Shown: positions 7,860-17,149, numbered from the stretch's first letter. The stretch: DNA of 58,099 bases from Catenovulum agarivorans YM01 (GCF_000281085.1 NZ_JH767522.1:366401-424499), one strand, 5' to 3'. Notes: generated by a model from the sequence alone, not told the origin. Translations and numbers: made by a program.

Positions 7860-8354
7860 CTACATAAACAACCCATCACCAAAACTAACATTAAAATCCG
7901 CACACCAGACACTGAGACCGTTTAGTTTGTCGAGCTGGTCTGCTGAAGTTAACATCACGTCTATACTGTCGCCACTATAAACAGTGCCATTGAGCATAGG
8001 GCCAATCGCAAAACCAGCGCCGTCATCTCGGTAGTTACCATCAATGCCGCCATAAAAATAAACAGCTGGGCCACCACCGTCATAGTTAAAAGCAGAAACC
8101 CGAATGGTACAGTTATCAATGATTTGTGCTGAACCACTAACATCATGGGCTAAAGAGCTAAATACCATAGTTTTACCAACACTCGGATGGTCATTCTGGC
8201 CACATTGATAATCAGCCATCATGTCCATGTCATCATTCATTTGTTCTGAATTTGAACCACCTGCATCTATATCAACTTTAGTATCACTGCCACAGCTAGC
8301 TAACGTTAATACAGCCGCCAATAACACAGTATACTGACTCAGTTTAACCTTCAT
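7860..8354 (-). CDS. DM13-domain lipoprotein
   Basis: The 164-residue protein has a lipoprotein signal (lipobox LASC, Cys21) and an acidic, Met-rich linker (MNDDMDMMADYQC). It then has a domain with the DM13 pattern: HDVSGSAQIIDNCTIRVSAF, YDGGGPAVYFYGG, a Y-SGDSIDVML strand and LSVWCADFNVSFG. DM13 domains are thought to act in electron transfer, with a conserved cysteine in the VWC motif. It lies between a TonB-dependent receptor and a four-helix membrane protein on the same strand. Domain recognition is by eye but the pattern is characteristic; the actual redox partner is unknown. Confidence 0.8.
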   Translation of the reverse strand: MKVKLSQYTVLLAAVLTLASCGSDTKVDIDAGGSNSEQMNDDMDMMADYQCGQNDHPSVGKTMVFSSLAHDVSGSAQIIDNCTIRVSAFNYDGGGPAVYFYGGIDGNYRDDGAGFAIGPMLNGTVYSGDSIDVMLTSADQLDKLNGLSVWCADFNVSFGDGLFM

Positions 8355-8434
8355 CTCGCGAATCCTCTGTTGTTTTTCACTTAAAACCTTGCATGAAAAA
8401 CTAGACCGAGAAACGATTAAAAAACTTTCATTGG

Positions 8435-10507
8435 TTAAAAAGTAATACTCATACCAACGGATGGAAAAATGCCGAGATCTTGTTCTTCTTCAATAAACAA
8501 TTCGCCTGTTTGATTTACCCGTTTGTAGTCTAAATCTCGCCCTATGGTATTACGTCGATTCAGTGCGTTTATCACATCAACAAAAAATTTAGCCTGGTTG
8601 TTCATTAAGGTAAATTCGTGTTGCAAACGTATATCTAAGCGCGCATACACAGGTAATCTATCGCCATAAGGCTCGTCATAAACGCCTATATATCTGTCTG
8701 GAAACAATGGATTTTCCTCAATGCCGACAGGTTTGTTATAGGCTTCACCAGATTTAGCAACAAAACGAAAACCAATATCCCAAGTTGGACTGAATTGATA
8801 ATTGGCGACTAAATTAAACACCAGTGGGGTATCAAGTCGGTAATCTGCAGTTTGGCCGGTTAAATTGTTGCTTCTTTGACTGCGTGAATAACTAACTGAG
8901 GCCCAACCATACCAATTATTTGCACGATCGCGATTGAGTAATAAATCAACACCTTTGGCATCACCCGAAGTTTGTGCAACATAATATTCTTGTTCTGGGT
9001 CGTCTTCTTCGGCTAACGCTGTTGGTAGTCGATCAAAGGTTTTGTAATAACTGTCGATTTGCCAGTTCCAGTTTTCGGCTAAATCACCTTTAAAACCAAA
9101 TGTGTAATGATTTGACACTGGCTGTTGCATATTTGGGTTACCAATTTCAGGTAAAACAGTGCCTATATCAGCAAAGCGGTTATAACGTCCGGCTGACGAC
9201 AACAAAGTTAAGTTGCGCAAAATATGCCAAGTGAATGCCATGCGCGGATGGACAAATTCTTCATCTAAATAACTGTTGTAAGTAGCTTGCACGCCCGTTT
9301 CTAAACTGACATTCGGGTTAAGTTGCCAATAGTCACTGATGTAAAATGAGCTATCTTCACTGTTAAGTTGATGTTGAATTTGGATATTGTCGCGCCGTGT
9401 CGTTTGGCACTGGCTGTCAAACTCAGTGCAGACAAAATGCACTGAGTCGAGATCATATTTAAATTGTGTTTTTTTGTGCTCTGCGCCGACAGTAATATTG
9501 TGCGCTTGGCCAAGTGCAAACTTAATTTGCCCTTTGATATATTGCTCAACAAAATCAATTTTTTCGTAGTAGTCTTCACCCCATTCTGTGGTCATTTTGT
9601 CTTGGTAACGGGCAAGTATCCACTTCATTTCTGTACTGTGACTTGGGTTGTACAACCAGCTAATTGCTTGGCTATCGAACCCCTCATCAATTTTTGCTTC
9701 CCCTGCAAAATCTGGATTTAATGCGGCCATATCGGATGCTTGAGTAAACTCGGCTTCGGCATAATCACTGGCACCAACAGCCATTAAGGTAATTTGATGA
9801 TTTGAGTTAATATCCCAAACATATTTGGCTAAATAATCACTGTCTTCTGGTGGGCTAATAATTCGAAAACCATCTTCATCCGCTTCATCTTCTTCTGGGA
9901 TAAAATATTGAATCAGACCTTTACGTGCTGATAAATAAAATGCTGAGTTGTCTGTCACTTGTCCTTCAACAAACACACCTGCGCGCAATAACGACGCATC
10001 TAAAGTAACAGCTAGCTCTTGTTTTTTCGGATCGCGTAAACGCACATCAAAAACAGCACCAGTTGCACCAGTATACTCAGCACCAAATCCAGCAGAATAG
10101 AGTTGAAAATCTTGAATGGTTTGCGCATCAAATATCGAGGTATTAAATTGATGGAAAATATAACCTGCCGGCATGCCGTCTATATAATATTTATTATCTG
10201 CTGGTGATGAACCACGCACTGCTGGTTCGCCGCCAGAAGTTGGCATAATCACACCAGGCAAGGCACTCACTGCTGCAATAGGATCGCCCATAGACCCCGG
10301 CATACTAGTAAGTTTTTCAGCATTTTCGGTAATTTGTGTGTAATAAGCACGGCGACTGCCAACTACGATAATTTCTTCAGTTGCTGACGATTTTTCTACT
10401 GATTCTGCTTGCGCCAATTCTGAGGGTAATTCACCATCTTGGGCAAATACATTTTGGCCGACTAACATTAGCCAAGCGAGATAACTGGGTTTGAGTGAAA
10501 ATTGCAT
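8435..10507 (-). CDS. TonB-dependent outer-membrane receptor
   Basis: The 690-residue protein has a signal peptide ending near VFA (residue 22), a TonB box EEIIVVG (44-50), a plug domain (about 55-165, with ALPGVIMPTSGGEPAVRGSS and YYIDGMPAGYIFH) and a beta-barrel to the C-terminal aromatic residue (SVGMSITF). It would import a scarce ligand across the outer membrane using TonB energy; the ligand cannot be read from sequence. The DM13 lipoprotein and a four-helix protein follow in the same direction. Upstream it diverges from a MipA-like gene across 189 bp containing direct and inverted repeats, so the two-component system to the right may control both sides. Confidence 0.9.
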   Translation of the reverse strand: MQFSLKPSYLAWLMLVGQNVFAQDGELPSELAQAESVEKSSATEEIIVVGSRRAYYTQITENAEKLTSMPGSMGDPIAAVSALPGVIMPTSGGEPAVRGSSPADNKYYIDGMPAGYIFHQFNTSIFDAQTIQDFQLYSAGFGAEYTGATGAVFDVRLRDPKKQELAVTLDASLLRAGVFVEGQVTDNSAFYLSARKGLIQYFIPEEDEADEDGFRIISPPEDSDYLAKYVWDINSNHQITLMAVGASDYAEAEFTQASDMAALNPDFAGEAKIDEGFDSQAISWLYNPSHSTEMKWILARYQDKMTTEWGEDYYEKIDFVEQYIKGQIKFALGQAHNITVGAEHKKTQFKYDLDSVHFVCTEFDSQCQTTRRDNIQIQHQLNSEDSSFYISDYWQLNPNVSLETGVQATYNSYLDEEFVHPRMAFTWHILRNLTLLSSAGRYNRFADIGTVLPEIGNPNMQQPVSNHYTFGFKGDLAENWNWQIDSYYKTFDRLPTALAEEDDPEQEYYVAQTSGDAKGVDLLLNRDRANNWYGWASVSYSRSQRSNNLTGQTADYRLDTPLVFNLVANYQFSPTWDIGFRFVAKSGEAYNKPVGIEENPLFPDRYIGVYDEPYGDRLPVYARLDIRLQHEFTLMNNQAKFFVDVINALNRRNTIGRDLDYKRVNQTGELFIEEEQDLGIFPSVGMSITF

Positions 10508-10619
10508 AACAGGATTCCTTTCAAATAATATGCAGCAAGCTTACACAACAAGTTCAATTGTTTTTGTATCCGAGCTTTGCTGTTATGTATCAATTTGTAA
10601 CGCTTTGATTTAACTAAAG

Positions 10620-10651
10620 CTCTGTTACACTCGGTTACACATATAACAGAG
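10620..10651. promoter_or_regulatory. repeat-rich operator in the divergent receptor/MipA promoter region
   Basis: CTCTGTTA at 10620-10627 is mirrored by TAACAGAG at 10644-10651. Within it GTTACAC occurs twice in direct orientation at 10624 and 10634, a 10-bp period typical of OmpR/PhoB-family binding sites. It lies between the divergent TonB receptor and MipA-like genes, about 50 bp before the latter. The OmpR-family regulator encoded at 11955 is the natural candidate to bind here. Confidence 0.5.
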
Positions 10652-10696
10652 ATAATCGCGCACAATTCAATAACGGATTATTAAGGTTTCAGTTTT

Positions 10697-11557
10697 ATGC
10701 AATTGTTTAAGTTTTACCTCAGCTGTGTGTTAGCTGTGGCAACATTATCCAGCCCATTACAAGCAGACGATATAAGCCACTCAGTCCGGGGAGGCGCGAG
10801 TATTCCAGCTGATCAAAACGGCGGATTTTTAGATCTTGGGTTAGGCATTAGCTATTATAAAAGCCCGCTATGGGGTTATCCTGAAGACAATATTGACCAA
10901 GATTTTGGTTGGGCACCTGAATTCTATTTAAATATTAATGGCCGTTACCAATATAAAGGTTTTTTTATAGAAGCTTATGCGGAAGGCATTAACGGCTTTA
11001 ACATGGGCTATAACCTAGTGAGTGATTCTACTTGGTCTGTTGATATCATAGGTGCGCCAGTGCATTACGGCATGGGGGATGATGATGACAACAAAACGTG
11101 GAAAAACTCTAAGTTAAAACCACGTGAAGGCGATTTTAATTTAGGTATTAGAGCCAACTACGCCCACCCAGATTACATGGTAGAAGTACGGCTGTTGCAA
11201 GATATTTCAGGCTCGCATGACGGCCACACCATCTCCACTTTATTGGGTAAAAACTGGCAGCAGCGTAATCTAAATCTGCACCTGTTGGCTGGGCTGGTTT
11301 ATCACAGTAAACACGCCGGAGAATATTATTTTAATGTCAGTCCAGAAGAAGCCAGTGAAACAATTTCAGCTTACTCAGATGCAAAAGCTGGTCTAGGGGC
11401 CAATGCTGAGTTTGGTTTGACTTATCCAATTAAAGAAGACTGGGTATGGCGTGGTTTTTATCGATATACAAAAATACTCTCTGGTGTTGACGACAGCCCA
11501 CTACTAGTTCATGACGAAGCACATATCTTTGCTTCGTCAGTAAGCTACGTATTCTGA
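10697..11557 (+). CDS. MipA/OmpV-family outer-membrane protein
   Basis: The 286-residue protein has a signal peptide (cleavage near LQA-DD, residue 24). A beta-barrel of alternating strands follows, with a glycine-rich first strand (GGFLDLGLGISYYKSPLWGY) and a terminal SVSYVF ending in Phe. This matches the MipA/OmpV family, which includes the MltA-interacting scaffold protein and OmpV-like porins. It begins a rightward operon with a DUF3019-type protein, an OmpR-type regulator and a histidine kinase, so the outer-membrane product is probably a target of, or a feedback input to, that system. The function in this host is not known. Confidence 0.85.
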   Translation: MQLFKFYLSCVLAVATLSSPLQADDISHSVRGGASIPADQNGGFLDLGLGISYYKSPLWGYPEDNIDQDFGWAPEFYLNINGRYQYKGFFIEAYAEGINGFNMGYNLVSDSTWSVDIIGAPVHYGMGDDDDNKTWKNSKLKPREGDFNLGIRANYAHPDYMVEVRLLQDISGSHDGHTISTLLGKNWQQRNLNLHLLAGLVYHSKHAGEYYFNVSPEEASETISAYSDAKAGLGANAEFGLTYPIKEDWVWRGFYRYTKILSGVDDSPLLVHDEAHIFASSVSYVF

Positions 11558-11568
11558 GGAACAAGGAT

Positions 11569-11970
11569 TTGTTTAAAACAAGCTTAACCAGTTTATTGCT
11601 AATTGTTAGCCTAAGTTGGCAGCCAAACGCTAACGCCGAGCAGCTTGATGCAAGCATGCAAGCCACTCCGGCTCGCTGCGTTGCATTACACCAAGGGCAA
11701 ACTTGTTATCAACTGGTTGATATTAACTGGCAGATAAACACAAAAGGCTCTTATTGTTTATTTATTAGCTCATCGCCTCAAGCTTTAACCTGCTGGCAAC
11801 AAAACGGCCAACAAGCTGGTTTTTTCCAATACGATGTGCAAAGTACTGAAGATGTTGTCTTTAGTATTAAAAATAGCTACTCGCAGCAAACCTTAGCCCA
11901 ATTGCGCTTTGAAATTGCTTGGGTATACAACCAATCGCAACAAAGGCGTTCGTCATGGCGACTGTTTTAA
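11569..11970 (+). CDS. DUF3019-type exported protein
   Basis: The 133-residue product begins at a TTG (11569) with AAGGA six bases before it. It has a signal peptide ending near NANA and a mature part with paired cysteines (ARCVALHQGQTCYQLVDINW and YCLFISSSPQALTCW). This fits the small DUF3019 family found beside MipA-like and two-component genes in Shewanella and Alteromonas relatives. It lies 11 bp after the MipA-like gene and its end overlaps the regulator start by 16 bp. A periplasmic accessory or sensor role for the kinase is a guess from position. Confidence 0.75.
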   Translation: MFKTSLTSLLLIVSLSWQPNANAEQLDASMQATPARCVALHQGQTCYQLVDINWQINTKGSYCLFISSSPQALTCWQQNGQQAGFFQYDVQSTEDVVFSIKNSYSQQTLAQLRFEIAWVYNQSQQRRSSWRLF

Positions 11971-12665
11971 CAGACAAACTAAATATTTTATTGGTAGAGG
12001 ATGATCAGTCGCTTGCCCAATGGATCAATGACTATCTAGTTAGCCATAAGTTTAATCTTATCCATGCGGCTGATGGAGAGCAGGCGATTAAACTATTTAA
12101 TCAGCACTCGATAGATTTAGTCATACTCGATTTAAACCTACCTAAACTCAGTGGTTTTGAGGTCTGCCAGCATATCCGCAGCCAACAACCAACACCGATT
12201 CTAATGTTAACCGCCAGCAGCGAAGACAATGACGAAATAAAAGGTTTAGAGTTAGGCGTAAGTGACTTTATGCACAAGCCCGTGCGCCCTCGGGTTTTAT
12301 TAGCACATATTCAAGCATTGTTGCGCCGAGAGAAACCAACAACCACAGAGCAGCTGCAATTCGGCCAATTGTTGATAGATAAAGTCAGCCGAGGGGTAAA
12401 ACTAAACAAGGAAAAAATTGATCTTACCGCCAATGAATTTGATCTTTTATGGTTACTTGCAAGCCAAGCCGGTCAAATTGTTTCACGGGAAACATTGTTA
12501 AAAGCATTACGTGGTTTGGAATACGATGGTTTTGATCGTTCGATAGATATCAGTATTTCGCGTTTGCGCAAAAAACTCGGAGATACGGCACAGCCTTCAG
12601 AAAAAATAAAAACCATACGCGCCAAAGGTTATTTGTTTAACCAACAAGCTTGGCACAATAGTTAG
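11955..12665 (+). CDS. OmpR-family response regulator
   Basis: The 236-residue protein has a receiver domain with acidic pocket Glu15-Asp16-Asp17, phosphoacceptor Asp59 (LVILDLNLPKLSGFEVC) and the conserved Lys in HKPVRPR. A C-terminal winged-helix DNA-binding domain follows (LTANEFDLLWLLASQAGQIV, then RSIDISISRLRKKLGD). The start ATG at 11955 is chosen over an upstream in-frame start because the receiver begins directly after it. The kinase follows 21 bp later. The repeats at 10620-10651 look like its binding site, implying control of its own operon and possibly the TonB receptor. Confidence 0.93.
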   Translation: MATVLTDKLNILLVEDDQSLAQWINDYLVSHKFNLIHAADGEQAIKLFNQHSIDLVILDLNLPKLSGFEVCQHIRSQQPTPILMLTASSEDNDEIKGLELGVSDFMHKPVRPRVLLAHIQALLRREKPTTTEQLQFGQLLIDKVSRGVKLNKEKIDLTANEFDLLWLLASQAGQIVSRETLLKALRGLEYDGFDRSIDISISRLRKKLGDTAQPSEKIKTIRAKGYLFNQQAWHNS

Positions 12666-12686
12666 CTGGCTCTAGGCTCAACAACA

Positions 12687-13943
12687 ATGCGAACTTTCAC
12701 TCTATCATTAATAACAGTGACTTTATGTGCGGCGATAGGGTTAGGCTATTTGTTAGATTATAGTTACCTTAAAATTCAGCGGCAGCAACAACAAGACATC
12801 CAGCTCAATCAGCAACAAAGTTTTTTATTTGCATTAGCAAAACAGCTGACAACTGCAAGCCAAGTTCAAGCCCCTTTAACTTTGAGCTTAACCAGTGTAT
12901 CCGACTTCGCTTTACCCGCTGAGTTAACCACGCATATACAAACTGGTGAACCGTTATTTTTACAGTCTAGCCAACAAATGTCGTTACATTGGTTAGATAC
13001 CAACAATCCACAACAGATAATGAGTTTAAGTTATCAACTACCCGCCGAGCAGTTAATACCGGCACAAACAACTGACTATAGATTATGGTTCACACTGTTT
13101 TTTTATGCGGGTATCGCCTTGTTGGTTATGTTGTGGTCTGCTCCCTTGATCCGCCGGTTATTTGTTATTCAAGCGGCATTAAATAAATTTGGCAGTGGCG
13201 AACTCAGCCAGCGTATTCCCAATAGCCATTTTAGTTACATTAAACAAATAGAAATTGGTTACAACCAAATGGCGCAGCGCATTCAAACCTTATTAGATGA
13301 CAATAAATTGCTCAGCCGCGCTGTCTCTCATGATTTACGCACACCCATTGCGCGTTTGCGTTTTGGCATAGATTGGCTCGAAGAAAAATTTGAAGATGAT
13401 GCAGATGCACAGCAACATATAAACCGCCTGAGTCGTGATTTAGACGAAATGTCTAACTTAGTTGAAACCCTGTTGCAATTTGCCCGCTTAGAGCAACAAA
13501 CAATTGCGCTAAAACTACAAAGCTACCGAGTAAAACAACAGCTGCATAATTTATTGCAGGTCAGCAGCGAACATTATCCAGATAAAAATATTCAGCTAGA
13601 TATTAACGACAATGCCAGTATTCAGGTTGATCACAACTATTTTAATATGTTGCTGAATAACCTAATCACTAATGCATGTCGCTACAGTAAACAGCAAATA
13701 ATAGTGTGTTTTAAACAAAACAAACAAAGCTGGCAACTGAGCATAAATGACGACGGCAAAGGTATAGCCGCAGATATTAGAGACAAAGTTTTATTGCCTT
13801 TTTACCGTGAAAAAAATTCACAAGGTTATGGCATGGGGCTGGCAATAGTCGCGCGAATCGCCAAATGGCATAACTTAGACCTGCGGTTAGATGAGTCTGA
13901 GTTAGGTGGTTTAAAAGTAACTTTACAAGGAAAACATAAATGA
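12687..13943 (+). CDS. membrane sensor histidine kinase
   Basis: The 418-residue protein has membrane helices at about 5-25 and 132-154 around a roughly 105-residue Gln-rich periplasmic domain. It then has a HAMP linker, a dimerisation domain with phosphorylated His215 (AVSHDLRTPIARLRFG), and an ATPase domain with N box (NLITNACRYS), DDGKGIA and GYGMGLAIVARIA. It partners the regulator encoded just upstream. Its last codons overlap the next gene as ATGA. The sensed signal is unknown; neighbouring outer-membrane and exported proteins suggest an envelope cue. Confidence 0.93.
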   Translation: MRTFTLSLITVTLCAAIGLGYLLDYSYLKIQRQQQQDIQLNQQQSFLFALAKQLTTASQVQAPLTLSLTSVSDFALPAELTTHIQTGEPLFLQSSQQMSLHWLDTNNPQQIMSLSYQLPAEQLIPAQTTDYRLWFTLFFYAGIALLVMLWSAPLIRRLFVIQAALNKFGSGELSQRIPNSHFSYIKQIEIGYNQMAQRIQTLLDDNKLLSRAVSHDLRTPIARLRFGIDWLEEKFEDDADAQQHINRLSRDLDEMSNLVETLLQFARLEQQTIALKLQSYRVKQQLHNLLQVSSEHYPDKNIQLDINDNASIQVDHNYFNMLLNNLITNACRYSKQQIIVCFKQNKQSWQLSINDDGKGIAADIRDKVLLPFYREKNSQGYGMGLAIVARIAKWHNLDLRLDESELGGLKVTLQGKHK

Positions 13944-14278
13944 AACTGAATACAAGATGGCAAAACTTACTGGTGGCATCAGCACCTATCATATTGGCAG
14001 CTTGCATAGTTGTACCGCAAAAAATTCAGTACTACGACAAAGACTGCCAAGTCGTCAGTAAAAAATACACCTTAACCACACAAGAAGTACAAACTTACCG
14101 CCCCGTCGGTAACTGCTCAAATGATGAATGCGTAAAACAATTTGCCAGCGCTGTGTTTAGCGCAGTTATTATGGTGCCAATTAGCGCGGTTGTATCTGGC
14201 TCTATTGTGATTGTTGGCAATACTTTTTATTGGCTCGAAAAACAAGGTGAGTGTATATCAGCTGTAGAGGATGAATAA
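13940..14278 (+). CDS. small lipoprotein coupled to the histidine kinase
   Basis: The 112-residue product starts in a 4-bp ATGA overlap with the kinase stop. It has a signal sequence with lipobox LAAC (Cys22), a short Cys-containing domain (DKDCQ; GNCSNDECVKQF), then a hydrophobic segment at about residues 68-94 that could insert in the membrane, and an acidic tail. No family is recognised. Translational coupling suggests it works with the two-component system, perhaps as an accessory to sensing. Confidence 0.65.
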   Translation: MKLNTRWQNLLVASAPIILAACIVVPQKIQYYDKDCQVVSKKYTLTTQEVQTYRPVGNCSNDECVKQFASAVFSAVIMVPISAVVSGSIVIVGNTFYWLEKQGECISAVEDE

Positions 14279-14325
14279 ATTCAATTTTAAGCCATACTAA
14301 AATTACCGCCCACTGTGAGAATACG

Positions 14326-14970
14326 ATGTTAGATTTAAGCGAATATTTAAAGATATTTATTGGTCTGCTCGCGATTATCAACCCAATTGGCGCTGTACCT
14401 TTATTTATCAGCATGACACACAATTTCAGCCAAGTTGAAACAAAAAGCACCTGCAATCGCGCCAGTTTAACTGTCGCTGTTATTTTGTTATCCGCGCTGT
14501 TTTTAGGCGACTATATTCTTGCTGTATTCGCCATTACCATAGACTCGTTTAGAGTAGGCGGCGGTATTTTAATTTTGATTATGGCGATCTCCATGTTGCA
14601 CGCCAGCACCAGCCCAATTAAACAAACTGAAGCTGAAGCACATGAGTCAATAGATAAAAGCGCGGTAGCCATTGTCCCCTTGGCCATGCCTTTATTAGCA
14701 GGCCCGGGCGCTATTAGTACGGTTATTTTAGCCGCACATAAAGGCGATACGATTGGCCATTATCTAATGCTGGCTTTAACCTTATTAGTCTTAACCGCCT
14801 GTTTATTTGCGGTATTACGCACAGCCCCGTGGTTAGCAACCAAAATTAGCACTACAGGCATCAATGTATTTTCACGCATTATGGGCTTAATTTTATCCGC
14901 TATCGCAATTGAATTTATCGCCAATGGTTTGCGCGGATTGTTTCCGTTGTTAACAGCTGCACAGAGTTAA
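14326..14970 (+). CDS. MarC-family integral membrane protein
   Basis: The 214-residue protein has six membrane helices and the MarC-type N-terminal pattern (INPIGAVPLFISMTHNFS) and mid-protein motif (AIVPLAMPLLAGPGAISTVI). The length is normal (200-220). The family is widespread and its transport function is unsettled; the old link to multiple antibiotic resistance was not upheld. It stands alone, 47 bp after the small lipoprotein gene and convergent with the LysR-type gene at 14998. Confidence 0.9.
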   Translation: MLDLSEYLKIFIGLLAIINPIGAVPLFISMTHNFSQVETKSTCNRASLTVAVILLSALFLGDYILAVFAITIDSFRVGGGILILIMAISMLHASTSPIKQTEAEAHESIDKSAVAIVPLAMPLLAGPGAISTVILAAHKGDTIGHYLMLALTLLVLTACLFAVLRTAPWLATKISTTGINVFSRIMGLILSAIAIEFIANGLRGLFPLLTAAQS

Positions 14971-14997
14971 CCTGACCACATATTAGTTAGATGAGTG

Positions 14998-15924
14998 TTA
15001 AACCACATCCACTTGCAACAATTCTGGCATTCTTACGTTTAATACGCGCCATACTTCATCTACCGCTTTGCTACGCGCTTGTTTACCTAAACAAACCAAA
15101 TGAATCGGCATGGTATTTGGGTGGTGGTAATCGGTAAAAATAGCCACCAATTTACCTGCGGCAATTTCTGGCTGAATTAACAAAGGGTCAACCATCAAAA
15201 TACCTTGGCCTAAACAAGCTAACTGTACCAAAGTTCGGCCATCGTCTACTGTAACCTTTTGTTTCACTTGGTAATTGATAATCTCTCCTTGTTTATCAAT
15301 AAACTGCCAATGATTCAGACAGATATGTGAATTTTTAAAAATTAAACAGGCGTGTTTATCTAATTCTTGTGGTGTACTTGGTGTACCAAACTTGTCTAAA
15401 TAACTTGGACTGGCATACCAAGCCCACGACTTTTGACCTATTTTACGCGCAATGAGTGACGAGTCAGGCAACTGCCCCACCCGCACAGCTATGTCGACCT
15501 TGTCGGCAATTAAATCAACCACATTGTCAGTTAAATTGAGATCGAGCGATATTTGTGGATAAGTTTGGGTAAGCTCAGCTATTAACGGCAATAAAAACTT
15601 CTCACCAATAACGGTAGAGCAGCTTATTTTCACCCGTCCAACAGCTTGTTGTTGGCGTTTCGACAACATCTGCTGGGTATTATTCAGCACCTCTTTTAAA
15701 CTTTCGGTTGCTTGTAACAAAGCTAAACCATTTTCGGTTAACGATAGTTTTCGGGTAGAGCGCTGTAATAATCTCAGCTGTAAATCCTCTTCCAATTGCT
15801 GAATTTTTTTACTGACAGACGAGCGCGGCAAACTTAAAACATTTGCTGCTGCTTGAAAACTGCCTTGTTGTGCGACCAATCTGAATAGATACAAATTGGG
15901 TAAGTGTTTGTGTAATTCTTGCAT
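14998..15924 (-). CDS. LysR-family transcriptional regulator
   Basis: The 308-residue protein has an N-terminal winged helix-turn-helix (FRLVAQQGSFQAAANVLSLP, then RSSVSKKIQQLEEDLQLRLL) and a periplasmic-binding-protein-like effector domain. An ATG at 15924 with GAGG upstream is preferred; the frame extends 25 codons further without family support. It is divergent from the short-chain dehydrogenase at 16082 across a 157-bp gap, the usual arrangement of a LysR regulator and its target. It belongs to the subgroup with the RRSTR-KLSLTENG linker seen in many proteobacterial LysR proteins. Confidence 0.92.
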   Translation of the reverse strand: MQELHKHLPNLYLFRLVAQQGSFQAAANVLSLPRSSVSKKIQQLEEDLQLRLLQRSTRKLSLTENGLALLQATESLKEVLNNTQQMLSKRQQQAVGRVKISCSTVIGEKFLLPLIAELTQTYPQISLDLNLTDNVVDLIADKVDIAVRVGQLPDSSLIARKIGQKSWAWYASPSYLDKFGTPSTPQELDKHACLIFKNSHICLNHWQFIDKQGEIINYQVKQKVTVDDGRTLVQLACLGQGILMVDPLLIQPEIAAGKLVAIFTDYHHPNTMPIHLVCLGKQARSKAVDEVWRVLNVRMPELLQVDVV

Positions 15925-16081
15925 AGCCGCCTCGTTATTCGTTCCGCAACTTACCAGCATTCGTTCCGAATGGGAAACAAAGTGTTCATCCATAACCATC
16001 TAATCAGCAACAATTAAAACCAATAAACTCTGTTGTGTAAATAACCAACAGATTAAATTTATTCACAAAAAGGAAATAGCT

Positions 16082-16834
16082 ATGAATACACAAACCGTTT
16101 TTATTACAGGTGCAACTTCAGGTATTGGTTTGGCTACAGCAAAACATTTTGTAGACCAAGGCAAAAATGTTTTATTCACAGGCAGGGATGAGGCAAAAGT
16201 AAAACAGACGGAGCAACAATTAAGTGAATTAGCTGGAACAAATCAGATCACAGGTTTTGTCTGTGACAATGCCGATTTTGACCAAATTAACTCTTTAGCC
16301 GCACATTTAACTAACCAACAAATTAAAATTGATAGTTTAATTTTAAACGCAGGGGTATTTTACCCAGCCATGTTTGCAGACAATAGCCAACAGATGATGC
16401 AACAAACCATGGCAATTAACTTTTTTGGTCCAGCAATTATGTTGCAAAGCTTTATCCCTGTATTGGCTAACCCGTGCAGCGTGGTCTATGTATCTAGCGT
16501 TGCTGTTGAAAAAGCTTGGCCGACCGCTTCAGTTTATTCCGCCAGTAAAGCCGCGTTTGAAGGTTTAACAGGCTCAATTAATTTAGAGTTAGCTACACAA
16601 GGTGTGCGTATAAACCATTTACGCCCAGGTGTGACTTTAACTGAAATTCAAACTAAAGCTGGTATGTCAGATGAACAAATCACAGAGTTAGTAGGCAATA
16701 TGAGTGGCACACCTATGGGCCGAATTTTACAACCAGAAGATATGATTGCCGCCATTGACTATTTAGCATCAAATGCATCTAGCGGTATGCGTAATGCGGC
16801 AATACGAGTAGATGGCGGTTTTTGTTTAGGGTGA
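16082..16834 (+). CDS. short-chain dehydrogenase/reductase
   Basis: The 250-residue enzyme has the nucleotide motif TGATSGIG (9-16), NAG (89-91), catalytic Ser138/139, Tyr152 and Lys156 (YSASK), and a C-terminal VDGGF. These are classical SDR features. Arg35 after the second strand (TGRDEAKV) suggests NADP preference. AAAGGA lies before the ATG. The substrate is unknown. It is probably regulated by the divergent LysR protein. Confidence 0.92.
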   Translation: MNTQTVFITGATSGIGLATAKHFVDQGKNVLFTGRDEAKVKQTEQQLSELAGTNQITGFVCDNADFDQINSLAAHLTNQQIKIDSLILNAGVFYPAMFADNSQQMMQQTMAINFFGPAIMLQSFIPVLANPCSVVYVSSVAVEKAWPTASVYSASKAAFEGLTGSINLELATQGVRINHLRPGVTLTEIQTKAGMSDEQITELVGNMSGTPMGRILQPEDMIAAIDYLASNASSGMRNAAIRVDGGFCLG

Positions 16835-16852
16835 TTGTTGCTAACAATATTC

Positions 16853-17149
16853 TTATAGGTGTGCTAAGTAATCCATTCTTTTATGCAGCACACCTATTAT
16901 CAAAATATACTCTTGTTCAATAGAATAAAAAACAAGATGCTGTCCTTGTGGATAACAAAAGTATCCTTCTCTTAAGTCTTTGCGGTTAGTACCAAGTTTT
17001 GGATGCTTAGCTATCCATATGAATCGGCTACGTAATTGTGACACATATTTTAGTGCTTGTGCTTTTCCCCATTCCTTAGCTGTATATGTAGCAATATCGA
17101 TTAGGTCGGCTGCAGCCCTGTTAGATATTTTAACCTTCAGTCCCGTCAA
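16853..17149 (-). CDS. ParE/RelE-family toxin of a type II toxin-antitoxin pair
   Basis: The 98-residue protein has the RelE/ParE fold pattern: NRAAADLIDIATYTAKEWG, a second helix to about residue 50 with HPKLGTNRKDLREGYFCYPQ, then YSIEQEYILIIGVLHKRMD. The conserved Arg and the LHxRMD ending fit ParE, which poisons DNA gyrase. It overlaps the antitoxin gene by 20 bp. A gyrase gene (gyrB) is in this same window but that is coincidence of location. The open frame is intact, so the pair may be active. Confidence 0.88.
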   Translation of the reverse strand: MTGLKVKISNRAAADLIDIATYTAKEWGKAQALKYVSQLRSRFIWIAKHPKLGTNRKDLREGYFCYPQGQHLVFYSIEQEYILIIGVLHKRMDYLAHL

